Source: NCED01 sp035493955 (lineage in GTDB: Bacteria; Pseudomonadota; Alphaproteobacteria; Caulobacterales; Caulobacteraceae). Taken from it: DNA of 64,000 nt. How positions within the stretch are numbered: the first letter of the stretch is position 1; each line of letters begins with the position of its first letter. The notes under the pieces were generated by a model. The model saw only the letters and a program-made list of their open reading frames with translations, did not search any database and had not been told where the DNA came from. Positions 32,324-41,310 of this stretch are shown here, piece by piece. Both the position numbers and the translations under genes were made by a program. Location: positions 124,001 through 188,000 of the forward strand of contig DATJHI010000013.1 in NCBI GenBank assembly GCA_035493955.1. Direction: 5' to 3'.

Positions 32324-33592
32324 TCACGCCGGCAGGATCAGCACCGCCCGGAAGTCGTTGACGTTGGTCCGGGTGGGGCCCGTCCTCACCAAGTCCCCCA
32401 ATCGCTCGAACAGATCGTAGGCCTGGTTCGCCTGCAGCATGGCGGTCGGATCCAGGCCGAGCGCGCGGGCGCGCGCCAGGGTGTCCGGCCCGACCACCGC
32501 TCCGGCATTGTCCTGGGTCCCGTCGACGCCGTCGGTGTCGCAGGCCATGGCGTGGATGGCCGGATGACCATCCAGGGCGATCGCCAAGGCCAGCAGATAG
32601 TGGGTGTTGCGGCCGCCTCGGCCCTGCGGATTGCGCACCGCCACCGTGGTCTCTCCCCCGGACAGGATCACCGCGGGCGGCCGCGCCGGCAGGCCGGCGG
32701 CGGCGATGGTGCGCGCCATCTGCGCCTGGGATCTGGCCACCTCGGCCGCCGCGCCCTCCAGCGCGGCGCTCAGCATCACCGGGACAATCCCGGCCGGGCA
32801 GGCGGCCGCGGCGGCCCGGAGCGCGTCGTGGGCGGTGGCGATCACCCGCGGCGGACGGACGTGCATGAAGGCGGGGTCGTCGGGCAGAAGCGGCGGTCCG
32901 GCCGCCTGGAGGTGCTCGCGCACGCGCGCCGGCGCCGCGACCTTCCAACGCGCCAGCACATCGAGGGCGTCCTGGGGCGTCGTCCGGTCGGGAAGGGTCG
33001 GCCCCGACGCCACCTGGGCGGGATTGTCCCCGGGCACGTCGGAGATCACCAGGGTCTCCACCGCGGCGGGCGCGGCGGCCAAGGCCAGGCGGCCGCCCTT
33101 GATCGCCGACAGATGCCGCCGGACCGTGTTGATCTCGGCGATGGGGGCGCCCGAAGCGAGCAGGGCCTGAGTCACCGATCGCTTGTCGTCCAGGGTGAGG
33201 CCCGGCGCCGGCAAGGTCATCAGGGCGGAACCTCCCCCCGAGGCCAGGGCCAACAGCAGGTCGTCTTCACCAAGGTTGGCGGCCAGGACCAGCATGCGTT
33301 CGGCCGCCGTGACCGCGGCCGCGTCGGGGGTGGGATGGGATGCTTCGATCACCTCGATCCGCCGGCAGGCCAACCCATGGCCGTAGCGGGTGACGGCAAG
33401 ACCGCTCAAGGGTCCGTGCCAATGGTCTTCCACGGCGCGGGCCATGGCCGCCGCCTTGCCGAAAGCGGCGACCACGGTGCGTCCCCGCGGCGGAGACGGC
33501 AGGAACAGCGGCGTGCGCACCAGGGGATCGGCGGCGGCCAGGGCAGCGCGGAACAGGCTGTCGAGCAGGTCTCGGGGCGCCTGAGAGCTCAT
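32324..33592 (-). CDS. glycerate 2-kinase (MOFRL family)
   Basis: A 422-residue protein with the N-terminal DUF4147 domain (AAFGKAAAMARAVEDHW, SHPTPDAAAV, LALASGGGSALMTLPAPG) and the C-terminal MOFRL domain (LSGGETTVAVRNPQGRGGRNTHYLLAL, CDTDGVDGTQDNAGAVVG). This family phosphorylates glycerate at C2. It lies 57 bp downstream of a galactonate dehydratase-like gene on the same strand, which suggests a sugar-acid catabolic unit. Confidence 0.92.
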   Translation of the reverse strand: MSSQAPRDLLDSLFRAALAAADPLVRTPLFLPSPPRGRTVVAAFGKAAAMARAVEDHWHGPLSGLAVTRYGHGLACRRIEVIEASHPTPDAAAVTAAERMLVLAANLGEDDLLLALASGGGSALMTLPAPGLTLDDKRSVTQALLASGAPIAEINTVRRHLSAIKGGRLALAAAPAAVETLVISDVPGDNPAQVASGPTLPDRTTPQDALDVLARWKVAAPARVREHLQAAGPPLLPDDPAFMHVRPPRVIATAHDALRAAAAACPAGIVPVMLSAALEGAAAEVARSQAQMARTIAAAGLPARPPAVILSGGETTVAVRNPQGRGGRNTHYLLALAIALDGHPAIHAMACDTDGVDGTQDNAGAVVGPDTLARARALGLDPTAMLQANQAYDLFERLGDLVRTGPTRTNVNDFRAVLILPA

Positions 33593-33649
33593 GCCTGGCA
33601 ATAGAGGCCGGCGTGGTCCGCACGCAAGCGCGGCCTGAGACTCAGACGC

Positions 33650-34804
33650 TCACCACTCGGCGAAACCGCCGTCGGGCGTGCGCCAGACCGGATTGCGCCA
33701 GGCATGGCCCTCCTTGGACAGCCGGCGGACCTTGTCCTCGTCGATCTCGACCCCGAGGCCGGGACCGGTCGGCACGGCGACGAAGCCGTCCTTCACGTCG
33801 AACACCGACGGGTCCTTGCAATAGGTCAACAGGTCGTGGCCATCGGTGTTGTAGTGGATGCCGAGCGACATCTCCTGGATCAGGAAATTGGGCGTGGTCA
33901 CCGCCAGTTGCAGGCAGGCGCCCAGGGCCAGGGGGCCCAACGGACAGTGGGGCGCCACCGCGACGTCATAGGCCTCGGCCATGGCCGCGATCCGGCGACA
34001 TTCGGACAGCCCGCCCGCATGACTGAGGTCAGGCTGAATGATGTCGACGATGCCACGCTCTAGGAACGGCTTGAACCCCCAGCGATCGTACAGCCGCTCC
34101 CCCAGCGCGATCGGCAGGGTGGTGAGCTTGGACAGTTGCTCCAGGCCCTCGACGTTCTCCGAGAGCAGGGGTTCTTCGATGAACAGGGGCCGCATCGGCT
34201 CCAGCGCCCGGGCCAGCTGCTTGGCCATGGGTTTGTGCACCCGCCCGTGGAAGTCGATCCCGCAGTCCATGCCCTCGGCCTGGACCGCGCCTACCCGCTC
34301 GACCACCTCGTCTATGACCTTGGACCGGTCGAGCCAGCCCAGTTCGGGGGTCGCATTCATCTTCACGGCCTTGAAGCCCTGGGCCTTGCGGGCCTTGGCG
34401 CCGGCCCCGGCCTCGTGCGGCTGGTCGCCGCCGATCCAGGCGTACACCGCCACCCGGTCGCGCACCTGGCCGCCCAGCAACCGCCAGGCCGGAACGCCCA
34501 GCCGCTTGCCCTTCAGATCCCACAACGCCTGGTCAAGGCCAGACAGGGCCGACATCAGCACGGGACCGCCGCGATAGAACCCGCCGCGGTAGCCAATCTG
34601 CCAGATGTCTTCGATGCGGTCGGGATCTGTCCCTAGGAAGCGGTCGCGCAGGGCGGCGAAGGCCCCCTCGACTGCTTCGGCATGCCCCTCAAGGCTGGCC
34701 TCGCCCCAGCCCACCGCGCCGTCCGCATCCTCGATGCGCACGAACAACCACCGGGGGGGGAGGCGAAAGACCTCGATTGTCGCCAGTTTCGCCGCGCCCG
34801 CCAT
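33650..34804 (-). CDS. dgoD: mandelate racemase/enolase superfamily dehydratase, galactonate dehydratase-like
   Basis: The 384-residue enzyme has the enolase-superfamily fold with metal ligands in GIDFHGRVHKP, FIEEPLL and ALGERLYDRW, and a His in APHCPLGPLALGA. The GIDFHGR and APHCPLGP motifs and the length match D-galactonate dehydratase, which makes 2-keto-3-deoxygalactonate. Related gluconate-type dehydratases cannot be excluded. The next step enzymes (KDGal kinase, aldolase) are not adjacent; glycerate kinase is. Confidence 0.85.
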   Translation of the reverse strand: MAGAAKLATIEVFRLPPRWLFVRIEDADGAVGWGEASLEGHAEAVEGAFAALRDRFLGTDPDRIEDIWQIGYRGGFYRGGPVLMSALSGLDQALWDLKGKRLGVPAWRLLGGQVRDRVAVYAWIGGDQPHEAGAGAKARKAQGFKAVKMNATPELGWLDRSKVIDEVVERVGAVQAEGMDCGIDFHGRVHKPMAKQLARALEPMRPLFIEEPLLSENVEGLEQLSKLTTLPIALGERLYDRWGFKPFLERGIVDIIQPDLSHAGGLSECRRIAAMAEAYDVAVAPHCPLGPLALGACLQLAVTTPNFLIQEMSLGIHYNTDGHDLLTYCKDPSVFDVKDGFVAVPTGPGLGVEIDEDKVRRLSKEGHAWRNPVWRTPDGGFAEW

Positions 34805-34840
34805 GTCTGGAACAACCGGCGAGGCGGAAACGGGTTCCGG

Positions 34841-35353
34841 CTAGTTGCCGAAGTTGCCGCCGACGGTGAAGCCGATCCAGCGGCCGAAGACGATCACACC
34901 CAGCCAGAAGCACAGGGACAAGCTGGCGGCCACCTTGGCGGCCAAGGGCGTCGGGGTGTCGATGTCCCAGTTCTTCACGCCCTTGAAGATGAAGAACTCG
35001 AACAGCGCCATGTTCAGGCCGGCCAGAGCCATCAGGATCATCTTGCCGACGAAGAAGAAGTTGTGGGTGTAGTCCACGGCCTTGCTGGTGAACAGCAAGG
35101 TCCCGGTCATCGCGGCCACCGCGAACGAGAACCAGGTGATCGGCACGATCTCGTTGGAGAACTTGCTCACCGAATGGTTGCGGGCCGAAAGGCCGAGCAG
35201 CCGCAGGTCGACCATGCCCACCGATCCGACCACGAAGGTCAGGGCCAGCACATGGAGCGATTCGACCAGGGGGAAGGCGACCACGTTCTCGCGCATGAAC
35301 ACCCCGACCGGAGTGGCTTCGATCGCTTTGAAGAAATCATGCAACGACAGCAT
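34841..35353 (-). CDS. four-helix membrane protein, DUF6644-like (copy 2)
   Basis: A 170-residue integral membrane protein with four helices: FPLVESLHVLALTFVVGSVGMVDLRLLG near the start, then IVPITWFSFAVAAMTGTLLF, VGKMILMALAGLNMALFEFFIF and AAKVAASLSLCFWLGVIVFGRWIGF. Two conserved histidines (H6 and H34) could bind haem or metal. It is a clear paralogue of the gene just upstream (same length and the VGSVGMVDLRLL/VGSVGLIDLRLL core). Function unknown. Confidence 0.78.
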   Translation of the reverse strand: MLSLHDFFKAIEATPVGVFMRENVVAFPLVESLHVLALTFVVGSVGMVDLRLLGLSARNHSVSKFSNEIVPITWFSFAVAAMTGTLLFTSKAVDYTHNFFFVGKMILMALAGLNMALFEFFIFKGVKNWDIDTPTPLAAKVAASLSLCFWLGVIVFGRWIGFTVGGNFGN

Positions 35354-35397
35354 TTACGGCTCCAGCGGGGCTCTTGTGGGTGGTTGCGGCGGACGGC

Positions 35398-35910
35398 TCA
35401 GCCGCCGAAAGCCACGTCCATGTAGGCGATCCAGCGCCCGGCGAAGACGATGCCGACCCAGAGCAGCAGGGAGACGATCGCGGTCATCTTGGCGGCGAGG
35501 CGACGCTCGGGGGTCAATTCCCAGAAGGACACGTCGCCGCGCACCATCTTCTGGAAGAAGAAGGTCAGGGCGCCCACGCACAGGACCATCAGCATCTTGG
35601 CCTGGAAGGCGGGGTTGGTCAGAGAGCGGATCGGCTCGGCGATCGCCAGCAGCGCCCCGGTGAGCAGCAGGACCAACAGCGACCACCATACCGCCGGCAG
35701 AAGGCGAGCCGTCAGGTCCGAGATCGGCTGGCTATGGCCGGTGATGTTCAACAGCCGAAGGTCGATCAGCCCCACCGATCCCATGACGATGGAGATGCAG
35801 ACGATATGGACCGACTGCACCGCCGGAATGATCCAGGCGACGTTCTGAAGCAGCATGCTGAACGGCGTATTGGACAACCATTCGCAGAAGGCATGCAGAG
35901 AAGTGAACAT
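35398..35910 (-). CDS. four-helix membrane protein, DUF6644-like (copy 1)
   Basis: A 170-residue paralogue of the next gene, with the same four-helix layout: AVQSVHIVCISIVMGSVGLIDLRLLN, LPAVWWSLLVLLLTGALLAI, AKMLMVLCVGALTFFFQKMV and AAKMTAIVSLLLWVGIVFAGRWIAY. The gap between the two genes is 44 bp, so they are co-transcribed and may form a hetero-oligomer. No enzymatic motif. Histidine H34 of the second helix is shared. Confidence 0.78.
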   Translation of the reverse strand: MFTSLHAFCEWLSNTPFSMLLQNVAWIIPAVQSVHIVCISIVMGSVGLIDLRLLNITGHSQPISDLTARLLPAVWWSLLVLLLTGALLAIAEPIRSLTNPAFQAKMLMVLCVGALTFFFQKMVRGDVSFWELTPERRLAAKMTAIVSLLLWVGIVFAGRWIAYMDVAFGG

Positions 35911-36156
35911 GGTCAGAGCCTCAAACCATTCGTCCGTGATCGTACCGGACCGGAGACAAGAGCCCCGCGCAACGTGGTGCTCTCGAAGACGCCCGAACCG
36001 GACAGGGTCGCCAAACTAGTCGCCCCACTTCCGTCAGGCTTTGTGCGATGTCAAGGCCGCAAGCCCCTTGCGGATATTAATGCGAAGACCAGGCAAAGCC
36101 GGCGAGGGGCGGGATGGTCCGGCGCGTATCGCCAGGTCCCGCCCCTGCAGACGAAC

Positions 36157-38199
36157 TTAGAACTTGTACTTGGTCCCGACCCTAAACGTGCGGGGTTCGA
36201 CCACGCGGCTCACGGCGCCTTCGACTGGCGCGGCGTCGAACTTCGGGATGTAGGATTCGTACCAGTAGGTGATGTCCTTGTCCCTGCTGTTGAAGACGTT
36301 CAACACCTCGGCATAGAACTCGACGTTCGCCAGTTTGTACGCCCCCCGCGCATTGATCACATTGCTCCCCGGATCGCGGTGCGAATTGTCCTCGATCAGC
36401 GGATACGGGCCGAGGTGGCGCAGCCGCACGCTGCCTTCCCAGTGGTCGGTGACCAGCGAAACGCCCACCGCGGCGGCGTTTTCGAAGGCGTTGGGGATAT
36501 AGTCGCCGTTGTCGTAGCGGGCATGGCTGGCGGTATAGTTCGCGTCGAACGCCAGCCAGGGCCACGGACGCCAGAAGGCGACGATCTCGTAGCCGTGGCG
36601 GTTGCTGGCCCCGGTGGGCTCCACCGCGTTGGAATCGCCGATGAACTTGAGTTCGCTGCCCACGTCCAGCCACCAATAAGTGGTGGTCAGGGTGAAGTGG
36701 GGAAGTTGGAAGCGGATCCCCGCCTCCTTGCCCGTCCCCGGCACCAGGACAGGCACCGGCGTGCTGGTGACCGCACCGCGCACGTCGTTGGAATGGAAGC
36801 CCCGTCCCCAATCGGCATAGATCTCGACGTTGTCCGACAACTTGTAGGCGACGTCGACCTTGGGGCTGAGGATGGTAGCATTGCCGCTGCCGACGCCCAG
36901 GGCGGCGGCGGGAGCGTCCAGCGCCCGGACATTGAAGTGATAGTAGTCGCCGCGCAGGCCGCCCATCACCCGCAGGCCCCCGAACGGCCGCCAGGCCGCT
37001 TCGGTGTACAGCGACGCAGAGCCTTCCTTGACGTTGTAGAGCCCGAACGACTCGACGAAGGCGCGGTCAATGGTGTGCTGCACCCCGACCTGGCCGATGG
37101 CGTCGTAGCGGTTCTCGGTCCCCAGGGTGAAGTCCAGCCTGGGGTTCAGTTCCCACTGCTTCTCCGCCTTCAGGCCGAAGATCCAGCGCTTGTCGAACTG
37201 ATGGATCTGCGCGCTGGTCCCATCCGGATTGGCGTAGGTCGGGTTCGAGAACATGTCCCAGTCGTAGTACTGGGCGTAGGCGTTGGCGCGCCAACCGGTT
37301 CCGCTGAGCTTGGCGTTGGTGATGAAGCGGGTCGTCTCGCCCTTGGCCGAGGGATCGGGCGAACAGAAGACGTCGGCGCAGACCGTCGAACCGATGATCC
37401 GGTCCGGAATCTGTTCGGTAGGGTCCCAGGTGGCTCGGTAGGCGTGAGTGGTGAGCTCGAGCATGCCGAGCGAAGTGGGTTTGGCGTATTTCACGAAGCC
37501 GGAGTAGTGGCGCAGGTGCTCCGGCTGCTGCCACGGACCATCGTAGACCTTGGCTTGGCCGACGAAGGTGAGGTCGCCGCCGCCCACATTCTGGGCGGTC
37601 CCGCCCGCCGCCAGGCGGCGCCACCCATAGGACCCGTACTCGGCCGAGACCCAGGGTCGGTCGTAGGAGTCGATGGTGGTCATATAGGCCGCCCCGGCCA
37701 GGGCGAAGTCGCCGCCGTCGGCCCGATAGGGGCCCTTGCGGTAGTCCTCCCGGTTGATGATCTCCGGGATCAGGCCGTTCAGGTCCAGATAGCCCTGGCC
37801 ATGGCCGTGCGTGCGGAAGTTCATCTGCACGTCGTCGATATAGGTCGTGAAGTCCGAGCCGTGGTCGAGGTTGAAGCCACGCAGGAAGTACTGGTTGGCC
37901 TTGCCGCTGCCCGAGTGCTGGGCCGCGATCATGCCGGGAACGGCTTCGAGCAGTTCGGCGACCCGAAGCAAGGGACGAACCAGCAGGTCGGAGCCCGCCA
38001 CCGTGCCTTCGCTGGCCGCTTGGGCGATGCCGATCTTGGCTTCGCCGCGGCCGAACACCACGACCTGTCCGATCTGGTCCTGTGGGCCAGGCGAAGGCGA
38101 CGCCGGAGCCGGAGCCGACTGGGCATGGGCGCCCAGCGCCGCAAGCTGAAAGGCAAGACAGCTCGCCGCCATCAACGCACGCTTCCGGATCACTCGCAC
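36157..38199 (-). CDS. TonB-dependent outer membrane receptor
   Basis: The 680-residue receptor has a signal peptide (RALMAASCLAFQLAALGAHAQ), a plug domain (VPGMIAAQHSGSGKANQYFLRGFNLDHGSDFTTYIDDVQMN split by variable loops) and a 22-strand-type barrel ending in the aromatic TFRVGTKYKF. A GTG start behind GGGAGG is preferred. The RTHGHGQGYLDLNGLIPEII region is shared with a receptor subfamily of unknown substrate. No TonB, ABC or sigma/anti-sigma genes are nearby. The substrate cannot be inferred. Confidence 0.93.
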   Translation of the reverse strand: MRVIRKRALMAASCLAFQLAALGAHAQSAPAPASPSPGPQDQIGQVVVFGRGEAKIGIAQAASEGTVAGSDLLVRPLLRVAELLEAVPGMIAAQHSGSGKANQYFLRGFNLDHGSDFTTYIDDVQMNFRTHGHGQGYLDLNGLIPEIINREDYRKGPYRADGGDFALAGAAYMTTIDSYDRPWVSAEYGSYGWRRLAAGGTAQNVGGGDLTFVGQAKVYDGPWQQPEHLRHYSGFVKYAKPTSLGMLELTTHAYRATWDPTEQIPDRIIGSTVCADVFCSPDPSAKGETTRFITNAKLSGTGWRANAYAQYYDWDMFSNPTYANPDGTSAQIHQFDKRWIFGLKAEKQWELNPRLDFTLGTENRYDAIGQVGVQHTIDRAFVESFGLYNVKEGSASLYTEAAWRPFGGLRVMGGLRGDYYHFNVRALDAPAAALGVGSGNATILSPKVDVAYKLSDNVEIYADWGRGFHSNDVRGAVTSTPVPVLVPGTGKEAGIRFQLPHFTLTTTYWWLDVGSELKFIGDSNAVEPTGASNRHGYEIVAFWRPWPWLAFDANYTASHARYDNGDYIPNAFENAAAVGVSLVTDHWEGSVRLRHLGPYPLIEDNSHRDPGSNVINARGAYKLANVEFYAEVLNVFNSRDKDITYWYESYIPKFDAAPVEGAVSRVVEPRTFRVGTKYKF

Positions 38200-38454
38200 A
38201 ACGTCCTCCCCCCGCCGCGGCCGCCCCGGGACCGCGCGTTGAGGGGTAATACGTCCGATCTCCGCCAACCCCTCACGCGCTCGGGCGAAGACCGACGGGC
38301 GCCTTCGACCCGTAGCGGTGAGGCTGTCATCCGAATTGGCCTGCGGTTAGATGCGCATAAGCATTTCACGGCAGCGTATCGACGCCCGCGCTTGCCGCTG
38401 CGGCCGGTTTGGTTATGGTCGCGCTAGAAAATCCCAAAAGGGAGAGGACTCATC

Positions 38455-38562
38455 ATGCTGCGTCCCTTCGTCGGCGTCGCCTTCATCGGCGCCCTCGGAC
38501 TCGTTTTCGCCGTGGTTGCCCCCACGGCGCAGCCGGACACCGAATTCCACCGGGCGCCCTGA
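38455..38562 (+). CDS. predicted 35-residue membrane or exported peptide
   Basis: A GGGAGAGGA ribosome-binding site precedes an ATG that opens MLRPFVGVAFIGALGLVFAVVAPTAQPDTEFHRAP. A hydrophobic helix (residues 4-24) is followed by a short polar tail. It ends seven bases before the cytochrome b561 gene, so it is the likely first gene of that operon. No family is known; it could be a small subunit of the b561. Confidence 0.6.
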   Translation: MLRPFVGVAFIGALGLVFAVVAPTAQPDTEFHRAP

Positions 38563-38569
38563 AGCACCG

Positions 38570-39145
38570 ATGCAAATTTCCATCGACCGATATTCGAGGT
38601 TGGCGATCGTCCTTCACTGGACGATCGCGGCGCTGATCCTTGGCAACCTTTACCTGGGCCTGAGCTATGCGAACGCCCACGGCCTGGCCAAATTCAACCT
38701 GCTGCAGTTGCACAAGTCGATCGGGTTCACCGTCCTGGGGCTGAGCCTGCTGCGTCTGGCGACGCGATTGCTGCGCCGGCCGCCGCCCTATCCGGACAGC
38801 ATGAAACCCTGGGAGAAGCTGGCCGCCAGCGCGGTGCACTGGGGCTTCTACGTCATCATGATCGGCCTGCCGCTGACCGGCTGGGTGATCGTCTCGGCCA
38901 GCCCCACCAACATTCCGACCCTTTTGTTCAAGACCGTGCCCGTCCCCCATCTGGAATTCGTGCACGCCCTGCCGATGGTGATGCGGCGGGCGCTGGAGAC
39001 CCAGGTGAGTCTGGTCCATGACGTCTTGGCCTGGGGAACCATGGCGCTGCTGGTCCTGCATGTCGGCGCCGCAATGAAGCACCAATTTTGGAACAAGGAT
39101 GGCGTGCTTTACCGAATGGCGCCGTTCCAGCGCGCCGGAACCTGA
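38570..39145 (+). CDS. cytochrome b561 family protein
   Basis: A 191-residue membrane protein with four helices and the cytochrome b561/CybB layout: RLAIVLHWTIAALILGNLYLGL with a His ligand, LLQLHKSIGFTVLGLSLLRL, VHWGFYVIMIGLPLTGWVIV and VHDVLAWGTMALLVLHVGAAMKHQFW. The histidines on helices pair to bind two b-type haems. It probably moves electrons between quinol and a periplasmic acceptor or superoxide. It is followed by a yceI gene, a common partner. Confidence 0.92.
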   Translation: MQISIDRYSRLAIVLHWTIAALILGNLYLGLSYANAHGLAKFNLLQLHKSIGFTVLGLSLLRLATRLLRRPPPYPDSMKPWEKLAASAVHWGFYVIMIGLPLTGWVIVSASPTNIPTLLFKTVPVPHLEFVHALPMVMRRALETQVSLVHDVLAWGTMALLVLHVGAAMKHQFWNKDGVLYRMAPFQRAGT

Positions 39146-39222
39146 CAGCCGCAACGAACGTCCGTTCAGGCGCCCGTCAGGTTCCCGCTTCTATAAAATC
39201 AGACTGTTCTAAGGGAGATCCC

Positions 39223-39843
39223 ATGCGTCCGTCCTTTCACACCGCCCTTTGCCTGTCCGCGGCCTTGAGCCTCGGCCTGGGCGGCGTCGCGGTCGCCGCC
39301 GCCGCCAAGAAACCTGCCGCCCCCGCCAAGCCTGTCGCCGGCGCGCCGGCCTGGACCGTCGACAAGGCCAATTCGAAGATCCGGTTCAAGAGCGCCTTCA
39401 GCGGCATGGGTTTCGAGGGGGGCTTCGGCCGCTGGGACGCACAGATCAATTTCGATCCCAACAACCTGCCCGCGTCCAAGGCGGTGATAAGTGTCGAGTT
39501 GGCCTCGGTCGCCTCCGGAGACGCCGACCGCGACGAGACCCTGCCGTCCGCCGACTGGTTCAACGTCGCCCGGTTCCCGCGGGCGGTCTTCACCACCACC
39601 GCCATCACCGCCGCAGGCCCCGGCAAATACAATGCGGCCGGAACCCTGTCCCTACGCGGCGTGACCAAGCCCATCGTCCTGCCCTTCACCCTGGTCATCA
39701 CCGGCGACACCGCCCGCATGACCGGTCAGGTGGTGCTGAACCGCAGTAACTTCGGGGTCGGCCAAGGCCAGTTCAGGACCCCGGACACCGTGCCCTATGA
39801 GGTCACCGTCCCGGTCACCGTGGTCGCCAAGCGCGCCGGCTAA
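39223..39843 (+). CDS. YceI family periplasmic lipid-binding protein
   Basis: A 206-residue protein with a signal peptide (ALCLSAALSLGLGGVAVAAA) followed by a YceI lipocalin-like barrel: WTVDKANSKIRFKSAFSGMG, SADWFNVARFPRAVF and LSLRGVTKPIVLPF. YceI proteins bind isoprenoid/quinone-like lipids. AAGGGAGA precedes the ATG. Adjacency to b561 and the small membrane peptide is a recurrent pairing. Its stop shares CTAA with the convergent gene. Confidence 0.92.
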   Translation: MRPSFHTALCLSAALSLGLGGVAVAAAAKKPAAPAKPVAGAPAWTVDKANSKIRFKSAFSGMGFEGGFGRWDAQINFDPNNLPASKAVISVELASVASGDADRDETLPSADWFNVARFPRAVFTTTAITAAGPGKYNAAGTLSLRGVTKPIVLPFTLVITGDTARMTGQVVLNRSNFGVGQGQFRTPDTVPYEVTVPVTVVAKRAG

Positions 39844-40511
39844 ATCTGAAGCGGCCGATCGGGAAAGGCGTCCGGAGCTCCGTCGTCGGGAAAATGCGCC
39901 GCCAAGGCCGCGCCGCAAAGCGCGACGGCCGTGGCCATGCCCGCCGCGGGCCCGTCGAGGGCGATCTCGGCGAGGGCCTGACAGACCGCCTCGTCCCACA
40001 CCGATTGTTCGACCTTGGCGTCGATCGCCGCGTCGGCGACGATCTCCATCTGGCGGTCCTCGATGGAGGCGAAGATCAGCACTGCGGTCTTTTCCGGGGC
40101 CAGGAGGGGCCGCGCCCCGGCGAAATGCGCCAACGCGGCCTTTCGCACCCGCCGCTGCTTGAGACTTCGGGGCGTGAGGGCCCGCCGCACCGAGGGAACG
40201 GAAACCACGGCCAGGGCCAGGACGAACACCGCGGCCTGGAATAGGGCGTAGGCGCTGAGGAAGGGACCGATCGGCGCGCCCCCATGGGCTGCGGTCCAGC
40301 CCGAGAACTGGTCCGCCAGGCGGTCGAGGCGCAGGCCCAGCACCACCGCCGCCGGCGGCGCGATCAGGGCGGCCGCGGCGGCCCAGGCCAGGGGCGTCTC
40401 GCGATAGTCTGAGACCTTCGCGGCGACTACGCACAGGATCTCGCCGGAGGTGTTCGCCTCGGCGTCGGCGACCGCTGCAGCGATCCGGTCCAGTTCGGCA
40501 TCGTTCAGCAT
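39840..40511 (-). CDS. TPM-domain membrane protein
   Basis: A 223-residue protein starting MLNDAELDRIAAAVADAEANTSGEI, a TPM-type N-terminus (TSGEI/E motif). Two or three membrane helices follow (LAWAAAAALIAPPAAVVLGL and LFQAAVFVLALAVVSVP) and then a cytosolic TPM-like part (TAVLIFASIEDRQMEIVADAAIDAKV). This matches the short TPM protein often encoded after YgcG and LemA. Function unknown. One base separates it from the previous stop. Confidence 0.82.
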   Translation of the reverse strand: MLNDAELDRIAAAVADAEANTSGEILCVVAAKVSDYRETPLAWAAAAALIAPPAAVVLGLRLDRLADQFSGWTAAHGGAPIGPFLSAYALFQAAVFVLALAVVSVPSVRRALTPRSLKQRRVRKAALAHFAGARPLLAPEKTAVLIFASIEDRQMEIVADAAIDAKVEQSVWDEAVCQALAEIALDGPAAGMATAVALCGAALAAHFPDDGAPDAFPDRPLQI

Positions 40512-40512
40512 C

Positions 40513-41310
40513 TCACCAGCTCCCCGACGAACCACCGCCGCCGAATGATCCGCCCCCGCCGCTGAACCCACCGCCGCCGCCCCCGAAACCGCCTCCATCG
40601 CCGCCGCCCCAGCGGCTTCCGCCCCCGCCGAAAATGATCGGTGCGAGCCACGGCCCCGCGCCTCCGCCGTGTCGGAACATGGAGCGCAGCATGAAGACCA
40701 CGAACAGGACGACGAACAGGACGGCGATCGGACTGGGCGCCTGATCGGAGGACGAGGCGGAGCGGGCCGTCGCCGCCGCAGCCAGACGCTGTTCGGCGGT
40801 GGATGGGTCTAGGCTCAGCTGCTCGATCAAGGCGTCGGCGCCGGCGACGACGCCGCCGGGCATATCGCCGGCCTTGAACTTAGGCAGCACCCGGGTTTGC
40901 AGGATCACGCTCGACAGAGCGTCGGTGACCACGCCCTCCAGACCATAGCCGACCTCTATCCGCACCTTGTGCTCGGTCGGCGCCACGATCAGCAGGGCGC
41001 CGTTGTTGAGCCCCTTTTGACCAAGGCCCCAGGCGCGGCCGAGCTGGTAGCCGTAGTCGGCGATGTCATAGCCCTGCAGGGACGGGACCGTGACCACTAC
41101 CAATTGGCGGCTGGTCTTGGCCTGAAGCGTCGCGAGCTTGGCGTCGAGGTCGGCGACCACGGGCGCCGGCAAGACGTGGGCCTGGTCGACCACCCGCCCG
41201 GTCAGGGGCGGAAAGGTTGGGGCCGCGCAGGCGGGAGGGCTCGCCGCCGCCGCCAGCAGAGCCAGGCCCGCCAGCGCCAGCGTTCTCCACCCCCTGGCGA
41301 GGCGGGTCAT
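40513..41310 (-). CDS. TPM-domain protein with glycine-rich tail (YgcG-like)
   Basis: A 265-residue protein with a signal peptide (LALAGLALLAAAASPPACAA), a periplasmic TPM domain (GRVVDQAHVLPAPVVADLDAKL, QLVVVTVPSLQGYDIADYG, GALLIVAPTEHKVRIEVGYGLEG), one membrane helix (IAVLFVVLFVVFML) and a strongly Gly-rich tail from about residue 225. This is the YgcG family architecture. It lies between the lemA and short TPM genes in a three-gene unit. Confidence 0.9.
   Translation of the reverse strand: MTRLARGWRTLALAGLALLAAAASPPACAAPTFPPLTGRVVDQAHVLPAPVVADLDAKLATLQAKTSRQLVVVTVPSLQGYDIADYGYQLGRAWGLGQKGLNNGALLIVAPTEHKVRIEVGYGLEGVVTDALSSVILQTRVLPKFKAGDMPGGVVAGADALIEQLSLDPSTAEQRLAAAATARSASSSDQAPSPIAVLFVVLFVVFMLRSMFRHGGGAGPWLAPIIFGGGGSRWGGGDGGGFGGGGGGFSGGGGSFGGGGSSGSW

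Noticed and set aside
36057..36073. CCGCAAG-CCC-CTTGCGG hairpin as terminator of the TonB receptor gene
   Set aside because: Only seven pairs with no U-run on the receptor strand; could be chance.
35374..38427. Very long open frame (about 1,000 codons) on the plus strand through the TonB receptor
   Set aside because: It is antisense to the receptor, has no domain pattern and has the Gly/Arg/His-rich composition typical of shadow frames in GC-rich DNA.
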